A stretch of 64,000 bases of DNA from Fusarium oxysporum f. sp. lycopersici 4287 (Eukaryota > Ascomycota > Sordariomycetes > Hypocreales > Nectriaceae). The notes under the pieces were generated by a model. The model had not been told where the DNA came from. It did no database searches and saw only the letters and a list, made by a program, of their open reading frames with translations. The DNA is taken from contig NC_030986.1 of NCBI RefSeq assembly GCF_000149955.1, positions 4,091,333 through 4,155,332 on the forward strand. Reading direction: 5' to 3'. Made by a program: the position numbers and the translations under genes. Positions 45,609 through 57,723 of the stretch are shown here, piece by piece; position 1 is the stretch's first letter; each line of letters begins with the position of its first letter.

Positions 45609-48600
45609 ATGCCTACGGTCGACGATGGCTTCGAGGCTCTCCTGGAGCCATTCTATAATGGCAAGAAGCTTACGGATCCTATTTCCACAAAGGAGGACAA
45701 GTTCCAGCTTCTGCCAGCCTTCTTGAAAGTCAAGGGTAAGGATGTTAATCAGCCCGGTGAGCCTTCTCACTAACTGATTTATAGGTCTTGTCAAACAGTA
45801 TGTCTCCCGGATAAAGCGCGCAGAGCTTGCGATTGTACTTCGCCGCTTCTAACTTGATTTAGGCACATTGATTCCTACAACTTCTTCGTGGAGCAGGAGA
45901 TCAAGGATATCGTACGCGCCAATCAAACCATTCGAAGCGAAGTAGACAGCAATTTTTGGCTAGAGTAGGTACTGGGATATCAAGTAAATTGGATATGCTA
46001 ACATTACTTTCCAGGTTCACAGATATTCGAGTAGACAGTCCTCGACGTCAAGATTGGACAGACAACAAGTCACATAGCGAAGTGACTCCCATGGAGTGCC
46101 GCCTTCGAGACATGACATACGCCGCGCCAATTTTTGTCGACATACAATATATCCGAGACAAGCAGCGGATTGTGCGAAAGAATGTGCCTCTTGGACGCAT
46201 GCCAGTCATGCTCAAGAGCTCCAAGTGTCGTCTCGCCGGAGCCAACAATACGCAGATGGAGGAGATGAACGAATGCCCACTCGACCCTGGCGGTTACTTT
46301 ATTATTGGTGGTACCGAGAAGGTCATTCTGATTCAGGAGCAACTGAGCAAGAACCGTATCATTGTTGAAGCCGACGAGAAGAACAACATTATTTCAGCAT
46401 CGGTCACCAGTTCCACACACGAACGGAAGTCGAAGACGTACGTTACTCTGAAGAAGGACAGAATTCTCCTGACACACAACGTGCTGGTGGAAGGTATCCC
46501 GATCGTAATCATCCTGAAGGCTCTGGGAGGATTGTCAGACATGGAAATTATGCAGCTTGTTGCTGGATCAGATGGAAGATACCAAGATGAATTCCTGGTA
46601 AACTTTGACGAGGCGACAAAGGCGGGCGTTTTCACTCAGCACCAAGCGCTGGAGTATATCGGAGCAAAGGTAAAGATGGGTTCCCGCAGAGGCACATTCG
46701 GTCCTCAAGTGCGCCGTAACCACGTCGAAGAAGGCCTCGATGCCTTGGCCAACCTGGTCATTGCCCATGTGCCCATTGAGGGACTGGATTTCTACCCCAA
46801 GGCCATCTATGTGGCTCAGATGACTCGAAGGGTTCTCATTGCCGCCCACAACCCCAAGTTGGTTGACGACAGAGATTTCGTGGGAAACAAACGACTTGAG
46901 CTGGCTGGTCAACTTCTCTCACTTTTGTTTGAAGATTTATTCAAGCAGTTCACATCTGGAGTCAAGATGTCGATCGACAAGTTCCTGAAGAAAAACAACA
47001 GGGCAGTTCCTCTCGACGCGGTTCACATGATTAGCAACCACGCCAACAACATTGGATATGGAATCAACCGAGCCATTCAGACTGGAAATTGGACTGTCAA
47101 ACGCTTTAATATGAACCGAGCAGGAGTCACTCACGTTCTCAGTCGGCTGAGTTATATCGCCGCTCTTGGTATGATGACCAGAATAAGCAGTCAGTTCGAA
47201 AAGACCCGAAAGGTGTCTGGTCCTCGTGCACTTCAACCATCGCAGTGGGGTATGCTTTGTACTTCAGATACACCTGAAGGTGAAGCCTGTGGTCTGGTGA
47301 AGAACTTGGCTTTGATGACCCATATTACTACCAACGTTGATGAAGAGCCTGTTAAACGGTGGATCTTTACACTAGATGCTGGTGTTGAACCTATCCGCAA
47401 TTTCTCGGGTGCTGAGATGCACCGTGAAGGAAGCTACATTATTCATATCAACGGTACTCCGTTCGCATTAACTCGATACCCAAAGCGATTTGCGCAAAAG
47501 TTTAGAACTATGCGACGGAGAGGTTGGATCTCCCCTTTTGTTGGCATCAACATCAACACACACTTCAACGCCGTGCATATTGCCACCGATGAAGGCCGTA
47601 TTTGTCGACCTTACATCATCGTTAAGAATGGTAAGCAGAAGCTCAAGCCTGAGCATCTGCGATTACTTCAGATGGGCAAAGCGACATTTGACGACTTTCT
47701 GAACCGTGGAATTGTAGAGTATCTCGATGTCAATGAGGAGAACGATGCCCTCATCACCATTTATGAGGACCAAGTGACACAGAGTACCACTCACTTGGAA
47801 ATCGAACCCTTTACAGTCCTGGGAGCTGTCGCAGGATTGATTCCCTTCCCCCACCACAACCAATCTCCTCGTAACACTTACCAATGTGCTATGGGTAAAC
47901 AAGCCATTGGTGCAATCGCATACAACCAGTTCAACCGTATTGATACTCTTCTGTATACACTCGTATACCCCCAACGGCCCATGGTTATTTCAAAGACCAT
48001 TCAACTTATCGGTTACGACAAGCTTCCTGCAGGACAAAACGCCACCGTGGTTGTTATGTCATACTCAGGATACGATATTGAAGATGCTTTGGTTCTGAAC
48101 AAAGCATCGATCGACAGAGGATTTGGTCGTTGTCAGGTTTTCAGAAAGTACACGACGGAACTGCAGAAGTACCCCAACGGACGCAGAGAACGTATCGGAG
48201 ACCCTGAGAATGAGGGCGATGGCAAGATTAAGCGCCGAATCGCTAAGCACGAGGCCTTGGATGACGATGGTCTTGCAATCGTTGGTTATAAGGTAAACAG
48301 CGGCGAGGCTATGGTCAAGAAGGAGACACCGCTTGACCAGACAAGCACTGGCATCGGACTGGACCGTGGACCTGCCGAGTTCCGCGACTCATCAGTTTCG
48401 TACCGAATCGCAGATCCCGCATATATCGACAAGGTCATGATTTCTCAGACAGAGAAGGATACCACAGTAATCAAGGTGCAGACAAGACAAACTCGACGCC
48501 CCGAATTGGGTGACAAGTTCTCGTCTCGTCACGGTCAGAAGGGTGTCGTTGGTATTATTGTTGAACAAGAGGACTTGCCTTTCTCTGACAGTGGATTGAG

Positions 48601-49246
48601 CCCCGACATCATCATGAACCCCCACGGTTTCCCTTCTCGAATGACAGTCGGCAAGCTACTCGAGTGTCTAACGGGCAAGGCTTCTATCGTCCACGGTCGT
48701 CCTGACTATGGCTTTGGAGATGCTTTCCGTTCTCATCCATTGGAGGAGATGAGTCAGGTGCTTGTAGACCATGGCTTCTCATGGGAGGGCAAGGACTACT
48801 TCACATCGGGTATTACTGGAGAGCCACTGGAGGCATACGTCTTCAACGGACCTATCTACTACCAGCGACTCAAGCACATGGTGCAAGACAAGATGCACTC
48901 TCGATCTCGAGGTCCCCGAGCCATCCTCACTCGCCAACCTACAGAAGGTCGTTCACGAGATGGTGGTCTGCGCCTGGGAGAAATGGAACGCGATTGTTTG
49001 ATCGCCTACGGTGCTTCCCAGCTTCTTCTGGAGCGACTCATGATCAGCTCGGATGGTACTGAGATTGATATTTGCCAGCAGTGTGGTCTGTTCGGATACA
49101 AGGGTTACTGCCACACATGCAAGAGTACAAGGGAAGTTACCAAGATGACGATGCCGTATGCAGCGAAGCTGCTTGTACAGGAGCTCATCAGCATGAATGT
49201 TGGAGTGCGACTCCAGATGGATGACGAGTTTCCCCACCCCAGGTAA
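45609..49246 (+). CDS. RET1: DNA-directed RNA polymerase III second-largest subunit (RPC2)
   Basis: Predicted 1157 residues, the usual size for this subunit, which forms half of the polymerase III catalytic cleft and makes tRNA, 5S rRNA and other small RNAs. Exons: 45609-45735, 45785-45797, 45863-45964 and 46015-49246. Exon 2 is a 13-nt microexon encoding the junction GLVKQ. The N terminus (LVKQHIDSYNFFVEQEIKDI) is typical of polymerase III rather than II. Further on are CPLDPGGYFIIGGTEKVI, CTSDTPEGEACGLVKNLA, the catalytic-region motifs SYSGYDIEDALVLNKASIDRG-like and GDKFSSRHGQKGVVG, and the C-terminal zinc-binding Cys pairs in CQQCGLFGYKGYCHTC. The start ATG sits just before the conserved region and no earlier in-frame ATG is likely. 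Confidence 0.97.
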
Positions 49247-49477
49247 TTAGGGTTACATGATGGATATGCATAGAATGGAGTTTTGGAACTTGTATACCTT
49301 ACATATAGCATAGTCATTTATGAGGCGGTTAGGTAGTCTAGAGGTATTATTTTGGTTGCTTCAGGTTTCTATCTATGCGCATATCTACAATGAGTTTTAG
49401 CCTGTCGTGACTTTGATAATACAACTTTTGCCAATGGCCGATACACAACTTTATATACGCCCTTGCTTCCACGCTCG

Positions 49478-50797
49478 TTATTGCTTCTTCGCCTTTTGAA
49501 TCTTAATTGATTTTAATCCTCCCATAGTAACTTCGAACTCGACCGCCCCGTCTAAGCCTTGACCCGTTTGAGGCGCATGAGGCGCAAATACAACTTTCAT
49601 CCATCTTCGCCATCCTCTGAGTGTGGGTGCTGCCAAGTCAGAGTCGTCCTCTGCTGTCACTGGCGCAGCCTGTCTTATACGGCCATAGACAGGACGCTTG
49701 AATAGTGCAATACGACAAGCAATCTGCGTTGACCACACGAGGCCCAAACTTGGGGTCTTGAGTGAATAAGAAGCGTGAGGATCATCACCCCAGCCTGTGA
49801 ACCAACGCTGTTGATGATCAAGCATTAGGGCGGGCGGAGGCGGAGGACCATCGGGATCTTGTAAGGCAAAGGGTAATGATGATGAGGGCGTGCCAGGGAG
49901 GTTTGTAGATGAAGGAGGAGGCATACTCCTTGAAGCGAGGGGACTCTCATAAGCGACGCCACTGCTTCTAGGAGGTGCATGTCGTGGTGTAGAGCTGGAT
50001 GCGAAGCGATCAGCGACTTGATTGGCTACGACAACAGCGAGATTATGCCGTCGAGCTAGATCGCGCAGAAGAGCACCGAGACGAACGAGTTCAGCACTTC
50101 GAGCGGCCATATTAGAGCCGTGAGAACCCTGACGCTCAAACTCAGCACGATAGTTGGCGGCCACTGAGTCGAGAATGATGAGGCCAATTTTGTGACGGGA
50201 CAGAAGAACGGGAACTTGAAAGTCAAGGATGTGATCTTGTGTTTCTAGATCAGGCGTGACTGCGCTGTGGATAGCATCAAGAGAAGGGCGAGTTTCAGGG
50301 TCACCGTATTGTTGTAGAATGGGGTTTGAGTTGAGCATCTGTGCAAGACGACTTGTGGCGAGAGCTGCCTCAGTTGAGATGTAGAGAGCTTCACGGCCCA
50401 GGCCATGAGGCGGAGGAAGTTGAACAGCAAGGCATAGTGATAGAAGAGCTTGAGTCTTTCCAGCACCGCTCTCACCAGTGATTTCCGTTATCACACCAAC
50501 AGGCACGCCACCTCCTAATGCAGCATCCAGACCCTCATCAAGAGTACTGATGACTTTGGGTTCTTCAGCCGGTTGAAGTAGAGGCTGCTGTGGGCTGAGA
50601 TCGTCAGAGAGAGACGCTTGTATAGCAGCTATGAGACGCTTGAGATCGAGGATAGGGAGGCGTGTCTGCTTTGCTATGTCTGCGGGATGAAGGGTGAGAA
50701 GATCTGTTGTTGTGAGAGCCTGTTGCTCAATTGTTGGTATTAGAGCTGCAAAAGGGCGGAGAGGAAAGGAGGGCAGGATTTGGAGGAGGTCTGTCAT
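49478..50797 (-). CDS. RAD57: RAD57-like RecA/RAD51 paralogue, DNA repair
   Basis: Single-exon gene for 439 residues. Rad57 with Rad55 assists loading of Rad51 on single-stranded DNA in homologous recombination. The N terminus has a helix-hairpin-like helical region (ALTTTDLLTLHPADIAKQT). The RecA core shows Walker A GESGAGKT at 108-115, Walker B LIILD at 206-210 with SVAANYRAEF following, and RRHNLAVVVANQVADRF. After this is a Pro/Ser-rich stretch of roughly 60 residues before WSTQIACRIALFKRP, the C-terminal strand region of the core. Distinguishing Rad57 from an XRCC3-type name is a matter of nomenclature, since they are orthologues. Convergent with RPC2, with only 231 bp between the stop codons. 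Confidence 0.9.
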   Translation of the reverse strand: MTDLLQILPSFPLRPFAALIPTIEQQALTTTDLLTLHPADIAKQTRLPILDLKRLIAAIQASLSDDLSPQQPLLQPAEEPKVISTLDEGLDAALGGGVPVGVITEITGESGAGKTQALLSLCLAVQLPPPHGLGREALYISTEAALATSRLAQMLNSNPILQQYGDPETRPSLDAIHSAVTPDLETQDHILDFQVPVLLSRHKIGLIILDSVAANYRAEFERQGSHGSNMAARSAELVRLGALLRDLARRHNLAVVVANQVADRFASSSTPRHAPPRSSGVAYESPLASRSMPPPSSTNLPGTPSSSLPFALQDPDGPPPPPALMLDHQQRWFTGWGDDPHASYSLKTPSLGLVWSTQIACRIALFKRPVYGRIRQAAPVTAEDDSDLAAPTLRGWRRWMKVVFAPHAPQTGQGLDGAVEFEVTMGGLKSIKIQKAKKQ

Positions 50798-51610
50798 GAG
50801 GACGGCTGAAGAGACATGGATGGTTGTGAGTGAGTGAGAGTGAAGTGAAAGTGAGGGTGTAAGTGAGTGTGAAGAAGTGAATGAAAGGGTTGGCTTGGTG
50901 TTGACAGCAAAAGTGTATATCTCCTTCTCGTGGATTCAACGTCAAACTCTATGGCAAAAATAAGTCTTTGCCCTTATAAACAATTTTGTCCTCTGTTTGC
51001 TCTGGTTCAGTTGATTTCTATCAAGATAGTTGAGGTTGCACTTCACGCGTTAAGTGAATAAGATTGACGCGGTTACATACATCACGCGCTTAATTGGATT
51101 GGCTGGACAAGCCACAATATCAACGCCACATCATAGTCAGAAGAGCCCACTGAATTTTCCGGGCAATTTCCCGACTGAAAAGACTGCAAATTTAGTGGAC
51201 TTGTTTAATCCAGTAGCACTACAGTACGAGGCTCGAGAATCTTAAAAGTTTGTAGGGTAGAAAAATGTTTAGCTTTTTGATAGCAAAACAGCCCTGAAAA
51301 TGTCAACGCTGTTAGAAATCACTTCAGCCAATGTTTGATAGACGCATTGGCTTGTAAACATCTCTCATGAATCACGGCACAGCACCAATCACAAATCGGT
51401 AGGCAAAATTCGGGAAACCATATTCTTAATCTTGATCATGAAATTGGAATTGCTTTTGATTCCATTTTTTGTGCTACCAAATAAGGTTCCCGACTCCCCA
51501 GAGTCCAAGCATGCAGTGCCAAAACCAGACCCTCCCAAATCGCATGTACAACCGAACAGCCGCGTTGCGAATAACAAAGCCAGCTCCTCCCGAAGCAGGG
51601 GGCGAGCTGT
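50798..51610. other. intergenic region between RAD57 and RPL15
   Basis: Upstream of RAD57 and downstream of RPL15. Mostly A/T-rich; no gene recognised. Confidence 0.55.
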
Positions 51611-52574
51611 TTATCGGTATCGCCACAGGGACAGGGTGTTGTGGCGCTTCCAGGTCTTTCTGCGGCCAGCCTGGGTCTTGTTGTAGCGGTGGCCCTTGTT
51701 GAGACCACGGGACTTCTTGCCGGTGGCGGTGAGACCACGAGACTCGCGGTGCTTGTGGACGGGGTTGACGATCCAGTTGATGCGGGGGTCGATGCGGATG
51801 GCCTTGTGCTGAGGGTCGACGAGGATGACCTCGTAGTACTTGTAGGTAGAGTCCTGGTTGATCCAGTAGGAGTTGAGGACTCGGAGGTTAGCGCAGCGGC
51901 GGCCGACACGCTCCTCAGCGGTAGCCTTGAGGGATCGCTGGTACTTCAGCTGGTTGATACCCTGGTTGGTGGGCTTGCCTGTTGGGCCTGTGTTAGACAC
52001 TGACATCCCTCTGTTCTCGAGAGGGAAAACCTACCATAGGTGGCACCCTTAGGAGCAGGGCGCTTGCGGCCACCACGGCGGACACGGACACGGTAGATAA
52101 CATAGCCCTGCTTGGCCTTGTATCCGAGACGGCGAGCCTTGTCCAGACGGGAGGGGCGAGAGGCGCGGTGGATGACGTTCAATTGACGGAGCTATATTGA
52201 TGCACTCTCAGCAAATGTTCAACGAGTGTATAGCACAGACGGCGGCTAATAAACAGCCTGCTTCGTCTCGGGTTCTCTCTCATCGGTGTCCAAGCGTACA
52301 CAGTTTGTGTGTTGATTTCGTCGTTGAGAATTTTCTTCCCAGTGCAGAGTATTCAAAACTCCCACAAAAAATTCGACCGCTTCGGACAATTCGAGAGGAG
52401 AACAAGAGAGCGAGAGCAGGTTGAATCCGCCGTCCACATGGGGAATTGATGTTTGTGCTTGTGCATATTCTTGGTGGTTTAACGTACTTCCCAGCAGCGA
52501 ACTCGGAGGAGGAAGGCAACGACATCCGACTGCTTCTTCTTCTGAAGCTCTTCGACGTACTTGAGGGCACCCAT
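51611..52574 (-). CDS. RPL15: 60S ribosomal protein L15 (eL15)
   Basis: Structural protein of the large ribosomal subunit, 203 residues (family about 204). Three exons: 52574-52488, 52191-52035 and 51978-51611. The first intron is 296 nt, long for this genome, as is common in fungal ribosomal-protein genes. Diagnostic stretches: [18 protein letters not shown] at the N terminus, [73 protein letters not shown] and [10 protein letters not shown], ending WRYR. The first exon ends exactly at the conserved RVRCWE. High expression is expected. The ATG at 52574 is the only start that gives the invariant N terminus. Confidence 0.97.
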
Positions 52575-53106
52575 CTTGGCTGTTTATGGCAGAGACGACA
52601 GAGGTTAGCGAGAGAAGAATAAAGAAAAACAAAGGCTTGCAAAGAGGAGAAGAAGAAGGAGAGTCTGGAGGAGGGGGATTTTCACATACCGGCTTGGTCG
52701 AGGTCCTGGTGGTTAGTAGGAGGTCGAAGATTTTCAGAAAAGAGAAAGAACCACCGATATCCAACTTTCCGTGGGAAAATTGTGGCCTGTGGGTTAAGCG
52801 ATGCGCTAGCCCTCGCACTTTTTGCAGCTGAGTCAGCGAGGGCTGCCCCGAAACGGACCATCTCGATGTGGTCTGTGCATGGTCACGTGCCTTCGATTAG
52901 CAACGACTAAAGGTTTGGTGGTGACAGGGGTAAGTCATCGGCAATTGGTAGGCAGATTTACAGTAATTGAAGACATGTCTTCATAAAACTGTGTAATACT
53001 ACTCAATTCGTTTCATGTCTTTGGTGCTGCACTCCCAGATATAAGTAAGGTTTTCATATGGTCTCTCCCAAGCCATTACAATTGATCATCAATGTCGTAA
53101 AATCAC
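52575..53106. other. RPL15 upstream region
   Basis: Promoter and leader of RPL15, and 3' side of the next gene. The pyrimidine/purine-biased tract near 52600-52700 looks like a ribosomal-protein gene leader and may hide a 5' UTR intron. Confidence 0.5.
52883..52889. promoter_or_regulatory. TCACGTG E-box upstream of RPL15
   Basis: A CACGTG core about 310 bp upstream of the RPL15 start. Cbf1-like E-boxes occur in ribosomal-protein promoters of several ascomycetes. A single short site, so tentative. Confidence 0.3.
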
Positions 53107-53957
53107 TCACTCTTCATCTTCAGCTGATAGTGCTTTCAAGACCTCAGTAAACGCCTTCAGATGACCCTGCGCAATCTTTCCCCATATATCATCAGACATC
53201 TTTGGTAGAACCTCCTCAATCAGATCCCATGCTACATGCTCAACTCCGCCGGCGCCCTCAGAAGGCTTGGGAGGAAGTTCGTGTAAATCAGGCATAATAA
53301 AATGATTGATCATCTTTGAAGCCATCGCAAGACCGTGTTTGCTCATCTCCTCCAGGTCTTTGGTATCTTGTTGCCAGCGCATCCAGTCAGGTGGTCGGAT
53401 CTTGTTGTCTTGTTTGACCAGGTCTTCGTAAGTCCTGACGTCACGCTGTAAATTGTCGAGTGCTTTGAGAATCATCCTCGGGTAAGTTTGGGTGCCCTGT
53501 CTCTGGAGAGCCGATGAAGAACTCATCCAGGGAAGAACGCCTGCAAGATCTGGAGAGATATCTTTCTTCAATATATCGACGCTAATTCGAGGACTGTTGG
53601 TATTAGAAAATTGGATCGAGCGAAGTGCCGGAAGTTACATACATCCGTGTATTGGTCTCCTTATTGATGAACTTCACAAAGTCGGCACCGTGTTTCTTGA
53701 TCTGGCTCTTGGCTTCAGCAGAGAAAACCTTTCGCCTCTTGTTGGAAGAAGCGTTTGTTGCGCGCATGAAATTCTTGTCTCTGCGTTGATTTGTTCCCCT
53801 CGCACCTGATTTCCTTGGAGCCCTGGTTGTCTTCCTGGGAGGTGCATCTTCGGTACCGTTGCTCTCTCATGTGCTTTTAGCTTCTGTAGGTGAACCCGTG
53901 ATCGTATCGCAACTCACCCGTAGCAGATGCTTTTCTCTTCCGTGCTCGCGGGGGCAT
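53107..53957 (-). CDS. hypothetical protein with basic N terminus
   Basis: I do not recognise this protein. It has 243 residues in three exons: 53957-53918, 53847-53643 and 53593-53107, with introns of 70 and 49 nt. The splice sites are canonical at the donors and the exon sum is a multiple of three, which supports a real gene. The first 60 residues are strongly basic (starts MPPRARKRKASAT, later SNKRRKVFSAEAKSQIKK) and look like a nuclear or nucleolar signal. The rest is helical in character with few Cys: FVKFINKETNTR, ISVDILKKDISPDL, a run DNLQRDVRTYEDLVKQDNK, and an acidic end LKALSAEDEE. No membrane helix, signal peptide or catalytic motif. A nuclear, perhaps chromatin- or kinetochore-associated role is only a guess. 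Confidence 0.72.
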
Positions 53958-54929
53958 GATATGATGATGGAGTGCTTCTGTTGAGAGGTGACAAGGTGGG
54001 TGGAATGAATGTTCAAGAGTTCCGGCTCATTCAGAGGCGTCTTCTCTGGCTACGAGCCAAGGAACTTAGTGTGGGAAGCATCCGAGCATGCGTGGAGAGG
54101 AAGGTACAGGTGCAATCCTTGTTGCAGGAGTGGGAAGGCGCTTTGGGTGCTTCTCAATATGGCAAGAATCCGGATCTGCCTCAACCGCCAATCGAAGTTA
54201 TTCTCTCAGTATGATTCCATGAATCTCTAACTTCGCTTTAGTTCACGTTGAGATAACGTATAAGCAAACCCTGAGCTCAAATTTAATCTATCACATAATC
54301 TCATTTTCGTGCCTCGAGCCAAAGAACCCCTTAGAAACAAAACCAATTACCTGCACGAATAAGCAAATGAGTAAATCAAGTCTTTGTCATACATGATTCC
54401 GGCTATATCTCCCAAATGTGCCCCTTTTTTGACTGCGTATTAGTTACAGTGTTAGATGCGAAGTCCTCGGGTCTTTCTGTCTATAATCTCAGCCTGTAAA
54501 AGAAAAATCCATGCCATCGAATGCCATCTTGTCTTCCCTCCCTACTCCCCGTTGTCGTGAAATCGGCCGTTGGATCATGGATCCTGAACAAAGCGTTGGC
54601 GATATGGAATTCGAAAAGCAGCTATTGAACAATCTCTTAATACTCGAGTGTCGAATGAGAATTGCCGGCTAACGCCAAAAAAAGATGTAAACGAAACGGC
54701 GAACCATTATAAAAGAATGAAGATCGAAAAACGAAAACACACAATCACATAACCGCACCGAAAGCCCAACGAGGGCTGGTTCTGTATATGTCAGTCCACA
54801 TCCTCAACTCCATCAACTAATGCCAGCAGTTTCTCTTTCATGAAACGAAGTCTGCTGTGCCTGCCTGAACGTAAACGAGTGTACTGAGATGAACTTCTCA
54901 TGGTCGCCAAACGTATGTGATAACACACA
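53958..54929. other. intergenic region
   Basis: Upstream of the hypothetical gene and downstream of the PSP1-domain gene. No coding or RNA gene seen; the right part is probably the PSP1 gene 3' UTR. Confidence 0.5.
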
Positions 54930-57723
54930 TTAATGAGTGTTGAGAGACAAGCCCTGGAAAGATCCAACCCAGTCATTCTGGGGAGCCAGAGGTGAAGTGG
55001 CTTGAGAGTGAGGCGCCGGGCTGGGACCAGACTGTGGGTTGGGGAACCGCTGGCGCATCGACGTGTATTCTCCAAGCTGGGGAACTCCAATGGGGTAACC
55101 CTCCATAGCGCCCGGCATAGCACCAGAACCAGCACCGTAGCCAACATTGCTGCGAGGATTGCTATAAGGGTTGGCGAACTGCCCGTAAGGGTAGTTGGAA
55201 GGAGGGTACCCAGATGGCTGTGCGAGGCGGCTCTCATTGCCAAATGGCTGGTTGAAAGTTGGAGCAGGGCGGAATCCGCGGCCATCTCTGGCTCCACCGG
55301 TAAAAGCAGACGCTTGGTGGGGTTCTTGGACCTGCTGGTTCTGGCGTCTGTCATTACCGCCCGCACCACGGTTTGCGTTCACTGCTCCAGGGCCGACGCC
55401 ACTAGGAGCCTGAATACCAAGAGTTGGGCTAGCGAATGAGGCTGGGTTGATAGCAGACATCCAGATTCGAGTCTTGTAGATCTTGAACAAGTCGGTAACG
55501 AGAGAGTTGAAGTTGATATACGAATCGGCAAAGTAATAGAAGGTCAACTTCTTCCAATCCCTAGCAGAGAGGTTAGTCAGATCCTGCTGATAAGTGGTAA
55601 ATATACTCACATCTGGAACTCGGCGTCGAGAATCTCCATATTGAGAGCGTGCTCCTTGACCTTTTGCATGCAAACACGCTTCGCCTTCGCCTCTTGACCT
55701 TCCTTGTCCCGCAGGGCTTGGATCTCGTGGTTCTGGGCAAGACGCTTAATGAGCTTGGGTCGAAGTTCGCCAGCGTTGGGCTCCTGCGCATGGTGCTGGC
55801 TCGGAGGTCCCATGCCTCCAACCGCGCTTCCCTGAAGACCGGTAGAGGAGGCAAGAAGACCTGCGCTAGAACCCTCCTGCGCGACGGCAGCATTTTGTGA
55901 GTACATCATCAGCCACTTGTACTGCTCTTCGGCATAGTGCTCCTTGAGTTCTTTAGCAGCCTGCCAGTCAACGTTATCCTTAGCAACGGTGCCAAGGTCA
56001 GTGCCGCGATCAGCCTCGACTATCACCAGATCACCTGGCTTGACATTGAGACCAGTGCCCTCTTGGATGTAGAACACGTCAGCTCGAGCGCACTTGAATA
56101 ACACAATGTGAAGAAGCTGGTTGTGACGAGGCTGAGCAATGCTGTAAACATTACGATGGGGAGATGGTGCGCGGTTCCCGTACGTAGTGGACAATCCATA
56201 AGGAGATCCGTATTGATTGGCAAACCCAGTCTGATAGGCATTTCCGATGTTGGCACCTCCGCCAACGCCAAAGTACTGGCTTGCTGTTTGCGTGCGTTAA
56301 CAAATCATCAAACAAAGAACATGAATTTTGCGCCTAACTTACCATGAGAAGTAGCACTAAAGGCGGCAGGGTCGGGGTACCCGGGGGGGTACTCCTGAGA
56401 TTGCTGCATATCGAGTGCAGAAGGCTCTAGTGCGGCCGCGTCGGGAATAGAGCTGATAGAACCTTGACGAGTAGGCATGTTGGCAAAGGAATGTCGCCTA
56501 CTTTGAGAGATATCAGAAGGAGAAAATCCAAGTGAGCTTGACCAGAGCGCTTTCTTGAGGTTGGCGTTTTCAGGTTTGCGATTGTTCTCAAACGGAGAGC
56601 GTAATGACCCCGCTCCGTACTCGCTCATACGCCTGCTCAGCGCCCGTTTGGCCAACACATCGCCAGATTCGTTGGCTTCATCAAGCTCATCAATAGCATA
56701 ATCAGATTCCTCAGGAACAGTGTCTCGTATTGGGTAGCCGTTTGCAGGATAGGAGGAGCCAGTGACTGCGCGGGGTCGAATACGGGCATTGTTATACTGC
56801 GTTTGCTGCTGCTGCTGGCGCAGCATAGCGTTTTCACGAGCCAGTATTTCAATTGTTTTCGCATCCGATTGATGAAATGAACTTTGCATCGATTCGCTTG
56901 GGCTTTCATCGTCGTCATCCTCGACTTCCTTGACTTTTCCAAGCATCGAGCCGTCGTTGGCCATTTCGCTTAGCATGCTGGGTCGAGAAGGTCGATGTTG
57001 AAGCGCGGGATAGCGAGCGCGACCCATGATGGCGGAAGAGCTCATCGAAGGCGGAGTGGCTGTTGACTCAGGATCCAGCTGCCCAACAGAGTATGATTGA
57101 GACCGGTATGTTTTAGGAGTGGGATGAAGCGGAATAGCGAAAGGTATTTGCGAGTTAGGCGCAGGATCGCGCGAGACCGGAGACGTCTGCATCTCTGAGC
57201 TAAAGAAAGAATTGCCACCGCCCGGGGGCATGGTCGATGTGGGAGAAGGCAAAACCTCGCTGAGCCTCGATGGAGGATCTTTGCGTTCAGTGTTCCAGAT
57301 AGCCGTACCCCATGAAAAGCCAGGTGCGCCAGATCCCCGGCCCATCACAGATGAAGCTGAGTGAGATCCCCACGCTCCACCGGTCTCCCCAGAGGGCGTG
57401 CTGGGATGAGAAGTAGTTGGAGACATCGAGTTACTAGCGATAGATCCCCTACGGGGACGGCCCAGGGTTTGAGAAGTCTCGTTCAACCACGAAGGTCGTC
57501 GGACAGGTCTAGGAGGTTGCGACGCAGAATGTGATGCTGCTGTTGCGGACTCGTATCGGTGCTCGCCTTCGTCGTCTGAACTAGCAAGAGCTTCTGAATC
57601 TGGTGTAGATGTCCTCGCGTGCAGCTTCTCGAGGAGCAGTGATTGGTTGTTACCCGGGGCTGTAGGATGAGATCCTTGGCCTAGTCTGGAAGACGGGCCT
57701 GTCTTGAGCGGACCAGAACTCAT
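54930..57723 (-). CDS. PSP1 C-terminal domain protein
   Basis: Predicted 894 residues in three exons: 57723-56343, 56283-55611 and 55560-54930. The first 500 residues are Ser/Pro-rich and probably disordered, with a short poly-Gln run (LRQQQQQTQ) and many possible phosphorylation sites. The PSP1 C-terminal conserved region lies at about 515-720: LLHIVLFKCARADVFY, KPGDLVIVEADRGTDLGTV, ALRDKEGQEAKAKRVCMQKV, NMEILDAEFQMDWKKLTFYY and TDLFKIYKTRIWM. The last 150 residues are Gly/Asn/Pro-rich. Yeast Psp1 is a Q/N-rich suppressor of DNA polymerase alpha mutants linked to mRNA granules; the domain also occurs in trypanosomatid RNA-binding proteins. A cytoplasmic RNA-regulatory role is inferred from that family knowledge. 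The second intron falls inside the conserved domain and its removal restores the motif. Confidence 0.92.
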
